From Lacibacter sp. H375 (GTDB taxonomy: Bacteria > Bacteroidota > Bacteroidia > Chitinophagales > Chitinophagaceae), in NCBI RefSeq assembly GCF_037892425.1, contig NZ_JBBKTT010000001.1:2976001-3040000 (forward strand): DNA of 64,000 nucleotides, in the 5' to 3' direction. Made by a program: the position numbers and the translations under genes. Shown here in pieces: positions 15,847-25,189 of the stretch (position 1 is the stretch's first letter; every line of letters starts with the position of its first letter). The notes under the pieces are model-generated. The model saw nothing but the letters and a program-made list of their open reading frames with translations, made no database searches and was not told the DNA's origin.

Positions 15847-18783
15847 ATGAAACAAATGTGTAAGCGGTTTTTCTTTTTTACAGTGTTAAGTATTGTGTTT
15901 GGTTTAAGTGCGTTGGCACAAACAAATTATGCTAAGCTTGTAAATCCTTTTATTGGCACAGGTGGCCATGGTCATACTTATCCTGGTGCAAGCATGCCGT
16001 TTGGTATGATGCAGTTAAGTCCTGATACAAGATTGGAAGGTTGGGATGGTTGTGGTGGCTATCATTACAGCGACAGTATTATGTATGGATTTTCACACAC
16101 ACATTTAAGCGGTACGGGTATTGCCGATTACTGCGATTTGTTGCTGATGCCTTTTGCAGGTGAAGTAAAATGGAAGAACAGTGAATATGCTTCTCCCTTC
16201 TCACACAAAAATGAAAAAGCACATGCAGGTTATTACGAAGTGTTGCTCAAGAAACATAATATTCATGCAGCACTTACTACCTCTTTCCGTTCGGGTATAC
16301 ATCAATATACGTTTGATGCGGCTGCAACTGAAGGAAAGGTATTGCTCGATCTGAAACACAGGGATGAAGTGTTGGAATCATCTTTAGAAATAATCAATGA
16401 ATACGAAGTAAGAGGCATGCGCCGCAGCAAAAGCTGGGCAAGCAATCAAATCCTCTACTTCCATATGAAATTTGAAAAACCGATCAAAGAGTTTGGCATT
16501 GCGTTGAACGATGTGTTACAAAACAACATACGTTCTGCCAGCGGTAAAAACATCAAAGCCTATTTCAGTTTTGATGTAAGCGGCACTAAAACCGTACAGG
16601 TTAAAGTGGGTATTTCAGGCGTAAGTATGGAAAACGCAAAGCTTAATCTCGAAACAGAAATTCCGCATTGGAATTTTACAACGGTAAAACAACATGCGGA
16701 AGAAGCGTGGAACAAAGAGCTGGGAAAGATCGAGGTGAGAGGCGGTACACAGGATCAGCAGGTGGCATTTTATACGGCTTTGTATCATGCATCGTTGGCA
16801 CCGAATATTTATACAGATATAAATGGTGAATACCGTGGTACTGATTTGAAGGTGCACAAAGCGGAAGGCTTTACCAATTATTCTGTGTTTTCATTATGGG
16901 ATACGCACAGAGCGCTGCATCCGTTGATGTCGATCATCAATCAAAAAAGAACAGGCGACTGGATCAATACGTTTTTAGCACAATATAAAAATGGTGGTAT
17001 GTTGCCGGTGTGGGAGTTAAGTGGTAACGAAACCTTTTGTATGATCGGTTATCATTCGGTGCCTGTAATTGTAGATGCCTATCAGAAAGGAATTAAAGGG
17101 TTTGATACGAAGCTGGCGTTGGAAGCAATGACGAGTTATGCAGAAAGCAGTCGCTATGGTTTAACGCAATACGGCAGACAGGGTTTTGTAAGCAACGATT
17201 ACGATCATGAAAGTTCATCGAAGACTGTTGAATATGCGTATGATGATTGGTGTATTGCTGAATTTGCAAAATGGATCGGTAACGAAGCAGTCTACAAGAA
17301 ATATGCTGCACGTTCATTGAACTATCGCAACCTTTTTGATCCGACAACTTATCATATTCGTGGTAAAGTGCAGAGCTTTTGGTTTTCACCTTTCAATGCA
17401 ACAGAAGTCAATAACTTTTTCACCGAAGGTAATTCCTGGCATTATTCATTTTCTGCACAACAGGATATTGATGGGTTGATCAAATTATATGGCGGCAAAG
17501 AAAATTTCTTACGCAAACTCGAAGAACTGTTTACCACCAACCAAACACTGAGTGGTCGTGATCAGGCCGATGTAACAGGATTGATCGGTCAGTATGCACA
17601 TGGCAATGAACCAAGTCATCACATGGCTTATTTGTTCAACTATGCAGGCAAGCCCTGGCGTGCACAGGAACTCATCCATAAAATTTGCACAGAGTTTTAT
17701 CCCAATAATCCCGATGGTTTGATTGGTAATGAAGATTGCGGACAGATGAGTGCATGGTTTGTATTGAGTGCGATGGGTATTTATCAGCCAACACCCGGCA
17801 GTGGAGTATATGCATTAGGTACACCTTTGTTTGATGAAGTAAAGATTCATTTAGAGAATGGTAAAACGTTTTTCATTACAGCAAAGAACCGAACAGAAAA
17901 AAACTTTTATGTAAACAATGTGCTGTTGAATGGGAAAGCACATGCAGCTACATTTATCAAGAATACCGATGTGGAGAATGGTGGTGAACTGATTTTTGAA
18001 ATGAGTGCAACACCCAACAAAACACGTGGCACCAACAAAGCAGATATGCCATCATCTAAAGTGGATGATGAGCAGTTTGTCGCTGTTCCGTTATTTAACA
18101 TGAGCACGAATAAATTTAAAAACAGTTTGCCGGTTACATTAAAACATCTTGATCCGCAGGCTGAGATTTATTATGCAATTGTAAATGGCGAAGCAAAGCC
18201 GAGATATATCCGTTATGAAAAACCTTTTGCTTTAACTTCAAGTGCAAGGGTAGAGTTGTTTGCAAGTAAGAATGGCAAACAGAGTGCAAGAATTGCACAG
18301 CAATTCTACAAAGTACCCGGCGACAGAAGTATTACTGTGCTTAGTGCAGTGCATCCGATGTACACTGCCGGTGGTAAGGATGCATTGATTGATGGAATTA
18401 TTGGTGATGCTAACTGGAAAACGGGCGACTGGCAAAGCTATTATGCAAAAGATTTTGTAGCGATTATCGATCTGCAGAAGGTACGGCCGGTAAAATATGT
18501 TGGCGTACATGTACTGCAGGAAGTTAGTCCGTGGATTGTTTATCCGAAAGAAGTAGTGTTTGAAATCAGTAACGATGGTAAAACATTCAAGCCCTTAACA
18601 ACAGTTGAAAATAAAATTATAGCAGAATTAAGAGAGCCGGAAGTGCAGACTCTCGGCGCCGATGTTACTGCAACTGCACGTTATATTCGTGTGCGGGCAA
18701 AAACAGGCGGACAATTACCTGCATGGCATGAAAGTGCAGGCTCGCCATCACATATATTCATTGATGAAGTAATTGTAAAGTAG
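15847..18783 (+). CDS. GH92 exo-alpha-mannosidase with C-terminal F5/8 (CBM32-like) domain
   Basis: A 978-residue exported enzyme. GH92 enzymes are Ca-dependent inverting exo-alpha-mannosidases, many active on N-glycans. Family motifs are LVNPFIGTGGHGHTYPGAS at about 30, SPDTRLEGWDGCGGYHY, HTHLSGTGIADY, EGNSWHYSF (likely acid Glu, about 527), HGNEPSHHMAYLF and GNEDCGQMSAWF (base region, about 626). After the catalytic part (to about 730) there is a chitobiase-C-terminal-like sandwich and a discoidin domain (about 830-978: WQSYYAKDFVAIIDL, YPKEVVFEISNDGKTF, RYIRVRAK) probably binding sugar. The gene starts 21 bases after the GH2 stop. Linkage specificity (1,2; 1,3; 1,6; or mannose-phosphate) cannot be fixed from sequence. 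Confidence 0.95.
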   Translation: MKQMCKRFFFFTVLSIVFGLSALAQTNYAKLVNPFIGTGGHGHTYPGASMPFGMMQLSPDTRLEGWDGCGGYHYSDSIMYGFSHTHLSGTGIADYCDLLLMPFAGEVKWKNSEYASPFSHKNEKAHAGYYEVLLKKHNIHAALTTSFRSGIHQYTFDAAATEGKVLLDLKHRDEVLESSLEIINEYEVRGMRRSKSWASNQILYFHMKFEKPIKEFGIALNDVLQNNIRSASGKNIKAYFSFDVSGTKTVQVKVGISGVSMENAKLNLETEIPHWNFTTVKQHAEEAWNKELGKIEVRGGTQDQQVAFYTALYHASLAPNIYTDINGEYRGTDLKVHKAEGFTNYSVFSLWDTHRALHPLMSIINQKRTGDWINTFLAQYKNGGMLPVWELSGNETFCMIGYHSVPVIVDAYQKGIKGFDTKLALEAMTSYAESSRYGLTQYGRQGFVSNDYDHESSSKTVEYAYDDWCIAEFAKWIGNEAVYKKYAARSLNYRNLFDPTTYHIRGKVQSFWFSPFNATEVNNFFTEGNSWHYSFSAQQDIDGLIKLYGGKENFLRKLEELFTTNQTLSGRDQADVTGLIGQYAHGNEPSHHMAYLFNYAGKPWRAQELIHKICTEFYPNNPDGLIGNEDCGQMSAWFVLSAMGIYQPTPGSGVYALGTPLFDEVKIHLENGKTFFITAKNRTEKNFYVNNVLLNGKAHAATFIKNTDVENGGELIFEMSATPNKTRGTNKADMPSSKVDDEQFVAVPLFNMSTNKFKNSLPVTLKHLDPQAEIYYAIVNGEAKPRYIRYEKPFALTSSARVELFASKNGKQSARIAQQFYKVPGDRSITVLSAVHPMYTAGGKDALIDGIIGDANWKTGDWQSYYAKDFVAIIDLQKVRPVKYVGVHVLQEVSPWIVYPKEVVFEISNDGKTFKPLTTVENKIIAELREPEVQTLGADVTATARYIRVRAKTGGQLPAWHESAGSPSHIFIDEVIVK

Positions 18784-18842
18784 ATTCCAAAATCCAATAA
18801 TAAAAACACAAGTCAGAAATCATACATCCTAAATTTCTTGCC

Positions 18843-20978
18843 ATGATCAAAATAAGCGTGCGCTTTTATTTTTTACTGAGTCTTGTGCTGATGAGTAATA
18901 TCTTATTCGCACAATATCAACCCACCTGGGAGTCGTTGGATCAACGGCCGGTGCCGCAGTGGTTCAAAGATTCCAAGTTTGGCATCTTTATTCATTGGGG
19001 TGTATATGCAGTGCCCGGCTATTGCACCAAGGGAAATTATGCAGAATGGTATCAGCAGGGTTTGATGAATGGCGATACTGCTCGCATTAACTTTCATAAA
19101 AAGAAATTCGGCGACAGAACATATTACGATCTGGCAAATGATTTTAAAGCCGAATTATTTCAACCCGATGAATGGGCGAAACTGTTTGAGCAATCCGGCG
19201 CAAAGTATATTGTATTAACATCAAAGCATCACGATGGGTATTCGTTGTGGCCCGATGCAACGGCCAACAAAACATGGGGCTTTCCGTGGAATGCAAAAGA
19301 TATTGGTCCGAAGCGTGATCTCTTAGGCGATCTGTTTACTGCAGTGCGTAAAACTTCAGTTCGTGCAGGCATGTATTATTCATTATACGAATGGTTCAAT
19401 CCGCTGTGGAAGGCTGATCAGAAAAAATATGCTATAGAACACATGTGGCCGCAGGCGCAATATCTCATCAACACGTATCAGCCCGATGTATTCTGGACTG
19501 ATGGTGATTGGGATGCAAGCGCAGAAACATGGAAGAGCAAAGAACTGCTTGCATGGATGTATAATGAAAGCCCGGTGAAAGATAAAGTGGTGACGTATGA
19601 TCGCTGGGGTAGTGGCATTCGTTTTAAACATGGAAGTGTTTACACGCCCGAGTACCAGCCCGATCTTGATTTTGAAGATCATGCATGGGAAGAAAGTCGT
19701 GGCATGGGTTTCAGTTATGGTTACAACCGTGAAGAAGATGCGTGGGATTATAACTCAACACAAAGTTTGGTGTTGCAGTTGATTGATAAAGTGAGCAGAG
19801 GTGGAAACTTTTTGCTGGATATTGGTCCGGATGAACATGGGAAAATTCCACCCATTATGCAGGAACGTTTGTTGCAGATTGGTGATTGGTTGAATGTAAA
19901 CGGTGAAGCCATCTATAATACCGTTCGTTGGAAAACTACCTCGCAATGGAGCGAAGGGAGAAGAGATTATACCAGCAAGAGTGGTGATATGTTATTGAAA
20001 ATAACAATCGATCCCGATCCCGGCTATGCGGTAAAGGAAGTATTTTATGCTTACAACCCAACCAATAACGATCTGTATGCATTGTTGCCAAAGTTCCCCG
20101 ATAATAGAAAGATCGTATTAAAAGACATACAGTTGCCTGCAGGAACAGCCATCCGTTTCTTGTCAACCAAAGAACAATTGAAATGGAAACAGGTGGGCAA
20201 CAATGTGGAAGTTGAATTTCCGGAATACAATCCCAATAAGATCAAAGCACCGTATGCATATGCCATCAAGATCAGTGGATTTGGAAAGTTTACAGCAAAA
20301 CCAAAGATCAATCCAACTTATGCGAATGGATCCTTGCAGCCAACAGTGAGTATAGCATCTGCTGCAGATGAATTGGTATATTATACACTTGATGGTACAG
20401 AACCAACTGAGCAATCTACACTCTACAGCAAGTCATTTGTGTTAAACAAAACAGCAACCGTAAAAGCAAAAGCATTTAAGAAAGGTTTTATTGCCGGTGC
20501 TGTAGCTGAAGAAAAAATTACCCGTTACGAATGGCACAAAGCCCTTGCGGTTGCTAATGCTAAGCCGGGAATTGTTTACAACTATTTTGAGCCAGCTGGT
20601 AAGATAGATCTCAATGCGGTGAATGCAACTGCAACTAAGTCGGGTGTTGCTTCAGTTATTTCCGAAGAAGTGAAACAACGAAAAGAAAAATATGCGTTGT
20701 CGTTTGAAGGGTATGTGAAAGTAAATAAAGATGGCGTGTATCATTTTTATACCTTATCTGATGATGGCAGTAAGTTGTTTATTGATGATATAGAAGTAGT
20801 GAACAACGATGGTGAGCACGGTTCTGTTGAGAAAGAAGGTAAAGCGGTGTTGAAGAAAGGCTATCACAAAATAAAAGTTGTTTATTTCGATGGAGGTGGC
20901 GGTAATGAACTGAAAGTTTATTGGCAACCTGAAGGCGGAAAGAAAGAATTGATTCCTGCAACATTATTGTTTCATTAA
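18843..20978 (+). CDS. GH29 alpha-L-fucosidase with chitobiase-like and PA14 domains
   Basis: A 711-residue exported protein (signal peptide to about 22). The retaining GH29 barrel shows WFKDSKFGIFIHWGVYAVPG, LTSKHHDGYSLWPD and the nucleophile region VFWTDGDWD with D220. GNFLLDIGPDEHGKIP closes the barrel near 330. A fucosidase C-terminal sandwich follows, then a chitobiase-like segment with YYTLDGTEPTEQST (about 510), then a PA14 domain (about 575-711: FEGYVKVNKDGVYHFYTLS, DDGSKLFIDD). PA14 modules commonly bind carbohydrate, so it may anchor the enzyme to its substrate. It lies 59 bases after the GH92 gene. Core-fucose or antennary fucose removal from N-glycans would fit the neighbours. Confidence 0.95.
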   Translation: MIKISVRFYFLLSLVLMSNILFAQYQPTWESLDQRPVPQWFKDSKFGIFIHWGVYAVPGYCTKGNYAEWYQQGLMNGDTARINFHKKKFGDRTYYDLANDFKAELFQPDEWAKLFEQSGAKYIVLTSKHHDGYSLWPDATANKTWGFPWNAKDIGPKRDLLGDLFTAVRKTSVRAGMYYSLYEWFNPLWKADQKKYAIEHMWPQAQYLINTYQPDVFWTDGDWDASAETWKSKELLAWMYNESPVKDKVVTYDRWGSGIRFKHGSVYTPEYQPDLDFEDHAWEESRGMGFSYGYNREEDAWDYNSTQSLVLQLIDKVSRGGNFLLDIGPDEHGKIPPIMQERLLQIGDWLNVNGEAIYNTVRWKTTSQWSEGRRDYTSKSGDMLLKITIDPDPGYAVKEVFYAYNPTNNDLYALLPKFPDNRKIVLKDIQLPAGTAIRFLSTKEQLKWKQVGNNVEVEFPEYNPNKIKAPYAYAIKISGFGKFTAKPKINPTYANGSLQPTVSIASAADELVYYTLDGTEPTEQSTLYSKSFVLNKTATVKAKAFKKGFIAGAVAEEKITRYEWHKALAVANAKPGIVYNYFEPAGKIDLNAVNATATKSGVASVISEEVKQRKEKYALSFEGYVKVNKDGVYHFYTLSDDGSKLFIDDIEVVNNDGEHGSVEKEGKAVLKKGYHKIKVVYFDGGGGNELKVYWQPEGGKKELIPATLLFH

Positions 20979-21078
20979 ATGGAAATCCGTTCAAACGGTT
21001 GCACGTTTAAAAAACTAATAAAGGAAGTAAGTTTTGTCAGCATCATTCCGATTGTCAACTAACTCTCAATTTAAAGCT

Positions 21079-22155
21079 ATGCGTATTGTTTTCAGTTTCC
21101 TGTTTGTTCTCGTAATGTTTACAGGTTTTGCACAAAAGGCAGAAAACATTATCATTATTACAACGGATGGATTAAGATGGCAGGAGTTGTACAAAGGCAT
21201 GGATTCTGCCATTGCAAACAATAAGAAATTTCACAAAGGCGATAGTGCATACATCTATCAACATTATTGGGCTGCAACGCCTGAAGAAAGACGGAAAAAG
21301 TTAATGCCGTTCATTTGGTCAATTGTTGCAGCGAAAGGTCAATTGTATGGCAACAGAACGTATAACAATAAAGTGAACAACGCCAATCCATACTGGTTCA
21401 GTTATCCCGGCTATAGTGAGATCATGACGGGTTATGCAGATACAGCGATCAATTCAAATTCATACATGCCGAACCCACATGTAACCTTGCTTGAGTTTTT
21501 ACATGAGCAACCAAAATATAAAAACAAAGTGGCTGCTTTTGGAGCATGGGAAGCATTCGATCGTATATTAAACGAGGAGCGTAGTGGTTTTCCGGTTGTA
21601 TCGGCTTTTGATGTCGGAGGTACAGCAACAGCAGAGCAACGTCTTATAAATTCAATGCTGAAAGATTCTTACAAGCCTTGGCACGAAGATGAATGTCTTG
21701 ATGTGTTTACGCATTATGGAGCTATGGCACATCTCAAAACAAACAAACCAAACGTTTTGTATATCGCTTATGGCGAAACAGATGAATGGGCACATGCAGG
21801 TGAGTATCGTTCTTATCTTGATGCAACTCACCAGGTAGATGCATGGATTAAACAGTTATGGGATTATTTACAGAGCGATCCTGTTTATCGTAATAAGACG
21901 GCTATCTTTTTCACAACCGATCATGGTAGGGGTGACGCTGTAAAAGCTGAATGGACAAGCCATGGTAATTCTATTAAAGATGCTTCTGAAATATGGTTTG
22001 CAGCAGTAGGAGCCGGCGTTCCTGCAAAAGGAGAAATAAGAGCAGATCAGCAACTTTATCAGCAACAGTTTGCACAAACCATTGCGAAGTTGATAGGCGT
22101 CACTTATAAAGCGAAACATCCGATAGCAGATGCAATTAAGGAAGTGCAGCAATGA
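21079..22155 (+). CDS. Alkaline phosphatase superfamily phosphatase/phosphodiesterase, exported
   Basis: A 358-residue protein with signal peptide MRIVFSFLFVLVMFTGFAQ. The fold is shown by the first metal strand IIIITTDGLRW (about 25), FSYPGYSEIMTGY, AYGETDEWAH and the second metal site FFTTDHGRGD (about 275). The serine of FSYPG (S108) falls where NPP-type phosphodiesterases carry their nucleophilic Thr, so it is probably the nucleophile. The sulfatase CxPxR signature is absent, so it is not a formylglycine sulfatase. The TTG at 21034 was rejected for the ATG at 21079. Its place among mannosidase and fucosidase genes suggests removal of a phosphoryl substituent from a glycan, but this is inference; a nucleotide or phytate-type phosphatase is possible. 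Confidence 0.8.
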   Translation: MRIVFSFLFVLVMFTGFAQKAENIIIITTDGLRWQELYKGMDSAIANNKKFHKGDSAYIYQHYWAATPEERRKKLMPFIWSIVAAKGQLYGNRTYNNKVNNANPYWFSYPGYSEIMTGYADTAINSNSYMPNPHVTLLEFLHEQPKYKNKVAAFGAWEAFDRILNEERSGFPVVSAFDVGGTATAEQRLINSMLKDSYKPWHEDECLDVFTHYGAMAHLKTNKPNVLYIAYGETDEWAHAGEYRSYLDATHQVDAWIKQLWDYLQSDPVYRNKTAIFFTTDHGRGDAVKAEWTSHGNSIKDASEIWFAAVGAGVPAKGEIRADQQLYQQQFAQTIAKLIGVTYKAKHPIADAIKEVQQ

Positions 22156-22164
22156 AACTTTTTG

Positions 22165-22420
22165 CTATTCAAATATTCGTCCAAAATGATTTTCTAAGTG
22201 GTTACGCATACCATGCCTGAATTGTTCAGGCGTACCATTCTCTAAAGTCTCAACCAGCTCTTTGTGTGATACGAATGTTTTCAGTGTCATTTACTTTTTA
22301 AGTAATCCGCTGTTGTTTACATAGTCAAACACGGGTAATAACATCATCTGGAGCGTTACTCAAACGGATAAAGGAGATTTATTCAAAGGCCCTTTTCATT
22401 TGCCAAGGCAGGAATGGTAT
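22165..22420 (-). pseudogene. Decayed FadR/GntR-type (FCD domain) regulator, C-terminal remnant
   Basis: Read on the minus strand, bases 22290 to 22165 encode SHKELVETLENG, then FRHGMRNHLENHF and a stop; this is the C-terminal helix pair of FCD-domain regulators. One codon upstream is an in-frame TAA (22291-22293), and beyond it the same frame gives LQMMLLPVFDYVNNSGLLKK (22353-22294), another FCD segment. Further upstream the similarity hops frame: IRLSN (22369-22355), ANEKGL (22403-22386) and YHSCL (22419-22405). One nonsense codon and at least two frameshifts make this a dead gene. The N-terminal DNA-binding domain was not found between 22420 and 22560. It suggests PUL 1 once carried another regulator gene here. 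Confidence 0.7.
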
Positions 22421-22581
22421 TGTATGCAGTTATTAAATGAACATTCGTAATCTATTTCGAATCTTGCGCATACGGTTGAGCACTTGCCGAACAGTTTTAA
22501 TTTATAGTTTCAATCAACAATTTTTTAATTGCTCTCATCAATGAAAAGATTGTCATTCAGTTTACTTTTTAATTCCCTATG
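22421..22581. other. Intergenic remainder upstream of the terminator
   Basis: No intact gene is seen. A short plus-strand ORF begins at 22541 with MKRLSFSLLF, which resembles the start of a signal peptide, but it ends after 38 codons at 22657 and matches nothing recognisable. It may be another fragment of deleted DNA. Confidence 0.3.
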
Positions 22582-22617
22582 TTGCCATCGGACAAGTGTC
22601 GATGGCAATATTTTTTT
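22582..22617 (+). terminator. Rho-independent terminator between the phosphatase and GH95 genes
   Basis: TTGCCATCG (22582-22590) and CGATGGCAA (22600-22608) form a perfect 9-bp stem with a nine-base loop, followed by TA and seven T residues. It divides the PUL 1 enzyme genes into two transcription units, so a promoter for GH95 should lie between 22618 and 22799. No perfect -7 box was found there. Confidence 0.8.
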
Positions 22618-22799
22618 AAGCACCAGTGTTTGGCCTTCAATGAAAAAGAAATAAGTGAATCAATTATTCACAATAAACAGGTGTTAGTGAAATTGAAACA
22701 AAAGCCTGCCTATATTTAATATGGCCGACAGACGTTCAATAAGTTAAACCCGGTAAACGGAGAACAACTGCCGGTATCAACTTTTAAATTACTAGTCAA

Positions 22800-25175
22800 G
22801 TGAAGAAGATCAACATTGCATGTCTGCTTTTATTGATGCAGCAATTTCTGTTTGCACAACGTAACGACGTAACCATTCGTTTTAATACCCCTGCTACACA
22901 TTTCACCGAAAGTCTTCCATTAGGAAATGGACGTTTAGGCGCCATGATGTTTGGCGGCACAAAGAAAGAACGAATAGCACTTAATGAAATCTCATTGTGG
23001 AGTGGTGGCCCGCAGGATGCAGATATTGAAAATGCGTATCAATATCTAAAACCTATACAGGATCATTTGCTTGCAGGAAATAATAAAGCTGCACAGAGTC
23101 TTTTGCAGAAACATTTTATTTCCAAGGGAAGAGGTTCGGGTGGTGGAAGTGGAGCTAATGATAAGTATGGTTCTTATCAAACCATGGGCGACCTGTTCAT
23201 TAGCTGGAAGGACAGTGCGGCATCAGTAACGAATTACAAGCGTTGGCTTGATATTGAGCAAGCAAAAGCCATCACGCAGTTTACACGAAACGGCGTGATA
23301 TATACAGAAGAATGCTTTGTTGATTTTGTGAATGATATCACGTGGGTGAAACTTTCTTCTTCAAAAAAACAATCACTTAATGTGGTGCTTTCATTGTACA
23401 GGAAAGAAAACGCAACCTTCAAAACAAAAAAGAATACACTTGGAATGGTAGGTCAGTTACCTTCCGGAAGTGACAAGGGAATGCAGTTTGCAACCTTTGC
23501 TCAACCTGTGGTGAAAGATGGTAAAATAAAACAGGAAGGTAATGATCTTGTGATTGAAAATGCAACAGAATGCTGGATCAAAATTACTTCGGCTACGAAC
23601 TATAATGATGCAACAGGTGATCTTTCTTCAACAGATGTAGTTGAAAAAGCATTTCAATATCTTGACAAAACAAAGCCGTTGAATTTTGTAACAGCACAAC
23701 TGAAAAGTACGGCTGCCTATCAAAAATGGTTCAATCGTTGTCGCTGGAAAATGCAGGATAGTAAAGCAGCGGCTGCACTTACAACTAATCAGCGTTTGAT
23801 CAATTACAACAAAGGAGAAGAAGATCTGCAATTGCCTGTGTTGTATTTTAATTTCGGCAGATATTTGCTCATCAGTTCTTCACGTTCTGGTTTATTGCCT
23901 GCAAACCTGCAAGGACTGTGGGCTGTTGAATATCAAACACCTTGGAATGGCGATTATCATCTCAATATTAATATACAGATGAATTACTGGCCATCTGAAT
24001 TAACAAACTTAGGTGCATTGGCCGAGCCGATTCATCGTTTCACTTCTTCATTGGTAACGAACGGAAAAAAAACTGCAAAGGCATATTATAATGCAAATGG
24101 CTGGGTGGCGCATGTCATCAGCAATCCATGGTTCTTTACTTCACCAGGTGAAGGCGCTGCCTGGGGATCAACGTTGACAGGTGGTGCATGGTTGGTTGAA
24201 CATATCTGGGAACATTATCGTTTTACAAAAGATACTTCGTTCCTAAAAAAATATTATCCTGTAATAAAAGGTGCTGCACAGTTTTTACAATCGATCTTAA
24301 TTAAAGAACCAACACATGGCTGGTTGGTAACAGCACCATCTAACTCGCCGGAACATGCATATAAAATGCCGGATGGTTTTGTTGGTAATACATGTATGGG
24401 GCCAACAATGGATATGCAGATATGCAGGGAATTATTCAATGCATGTATCACTGCGTCGTCAGTTTTAGGTGTTGATGAAAAATGGCGTGCCGAGTTAAAC
24501 ACTACAGTAAAACAATTAGCGCCCAATCAAATTGGTGCCAAAGGCGATCTCGACGAATGGGTGAATGATTGGGAAGATGGCGAACCGCATCATCGTCATG
24601 TATCGCATTTGTATGGCTTACATCCTTACGATGAAATTTCAGTGAACAAAACACCTGCTCTTGCTGAAGCGGCAAAACAGACATTAATACAACGTGGCGA
24701 TGCAGGTACCGGTTGGAGTATGGCATGGAAAATAAATTTCTGGGCACGCTTACATGATGGTGAGCATGCATTGCAATTGTTTAAGCAATTACTGAAACCT
24801 GTTGCTGGCGCCGATGGAATTAAAATGAGTGGAGGTGGAACTTATCCGAATTTGTTTTGTGCCCATCCACCATTCCAGATCGATGGAAACTTTGGTGCAA
24901 CATCCGGTATTACAGAAATGCTTTTGCAAAGCAATGACGAAGAAATTGAATTGTTACCTGCTTTGCCTGCAGCATGGGGCACAGGGGGCATCAAAGGTTT
25001 GTGTGCAAGAGGTGGGTTTGATATAGGCATGGAATGGAAAGAAGGTAAACTTGTTTCTTTCACCGTTCTCTCAAAGAATGGAGGCAATTGTAATCTTCGT
25101 TATGGAAGCAAACAACTACATGTGAAAACCAGTAAAGGAAAGGTATATACGTATACTGTAAACAATTTTAAATAA
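22800..25175 (+). CDS. GH95 alpha-L-fucosidase / alpha-L-galactosidase
   Basis: A 791-residue exported enzyme. The start is GTG at 22800, the only one that keeps the signal peptide (KKINIACLLLLMQQFLFAQ). The N-terminal super-sandwich contains ESLPLGNGRLGAMMFGG and ALNEISLWSGG. The helical barrel carries NLQGLW, PWNGDYHLNINIQMNYWPSE (about 380-400, with the catalytic asparagine pair), APSNSPEH (acid Glu, about 517) and FQIDGNFGATSGITEML (about 693-708). GH95 enzymes invert and cleave alpha-1,2-linked L-fucose, and some L-galactose, so plant or animal fucosylated glycans are possible substrates. It follows the terminator at 22582 by 180 bases, and the SGNH esterase gene begins 14 bases after its stop. 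Confidence 0.94.
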   Translation: MKKINIACLLLLMQQFLFAQRNDVTIRFNTPATHFTESLPLGNGRLGAMMFGGTKKERIALNEISLWSGGPQDADIENAYQYLKPIQDHLLAGNNKAAQSLLQKHFISKGRGSGGGSGANDKYGSYQTMGDLFISWKDSAASVTNYKRWLDIEQAKAITQFTRNGVIYTEECFVDFVNDITWVKLSSSKKQSLNVVLSLYRKENATFKTKKNTLGMVGQLPSGSDKGMQFATFAQPVVKDGKIKQEGNDLVIENATECWIKITSATNYNDATGDLSSTDVVEKAFQYLDKTKPLNFVTAQLKSTAAYQKWFNRCRWKMQDSKAAAALTTNQRLINYNKGEEDLQLPVLYFNFGRYLLISSSRSGLLPANLQGLWAVEYQTPWNGDYHLNINIQMNYWPSELTNLGALAEPIHRFTSSLVTNGKKTAKAYYNANGWVAHVISNPWFFTSPGEGAAWGSTLTGGAWLVEHIWEHYRFTKDTSFLKKYYPVIKGAAQFLQSILIKEPTHGWLVTAPSNSPEHAYKMPDGFVGNTCMGPTMDMQICRELFNACITASSVLGVDEKWRAELNTTVKQLAPNQIGAKGDLDEWVNDWEDGEPHHRHVSHLYGLHPYDEISVNKTPALAEAAKQTLIQRGDAGTGWSMAWKINFWARLHDGEHALQLFKQLLKPVAGADGIKMSGGGTYPNLFCAHPPFQIDGNFGATSGITEMLLQSNDEEIELLPALPAAWGTGGIKGLCARGGFDIGMEWKEGKLVSFTVLSKNGGNCNLRYGSKQLHVKTSKGKVYTYTVNNFK

Positions 25176-25189
25176 AAGGGAAATATTGT

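Noticed and set aside
21079-22155. Annotation of the alkaline-phosphatase-type enzyme as a sulfatase
   Set aside because: The CxPxR/SxPxR formylglycine motif of sulfatases is not present; the metal sites and the FSYPG loop fit phosphatases/phosphodiesterases.
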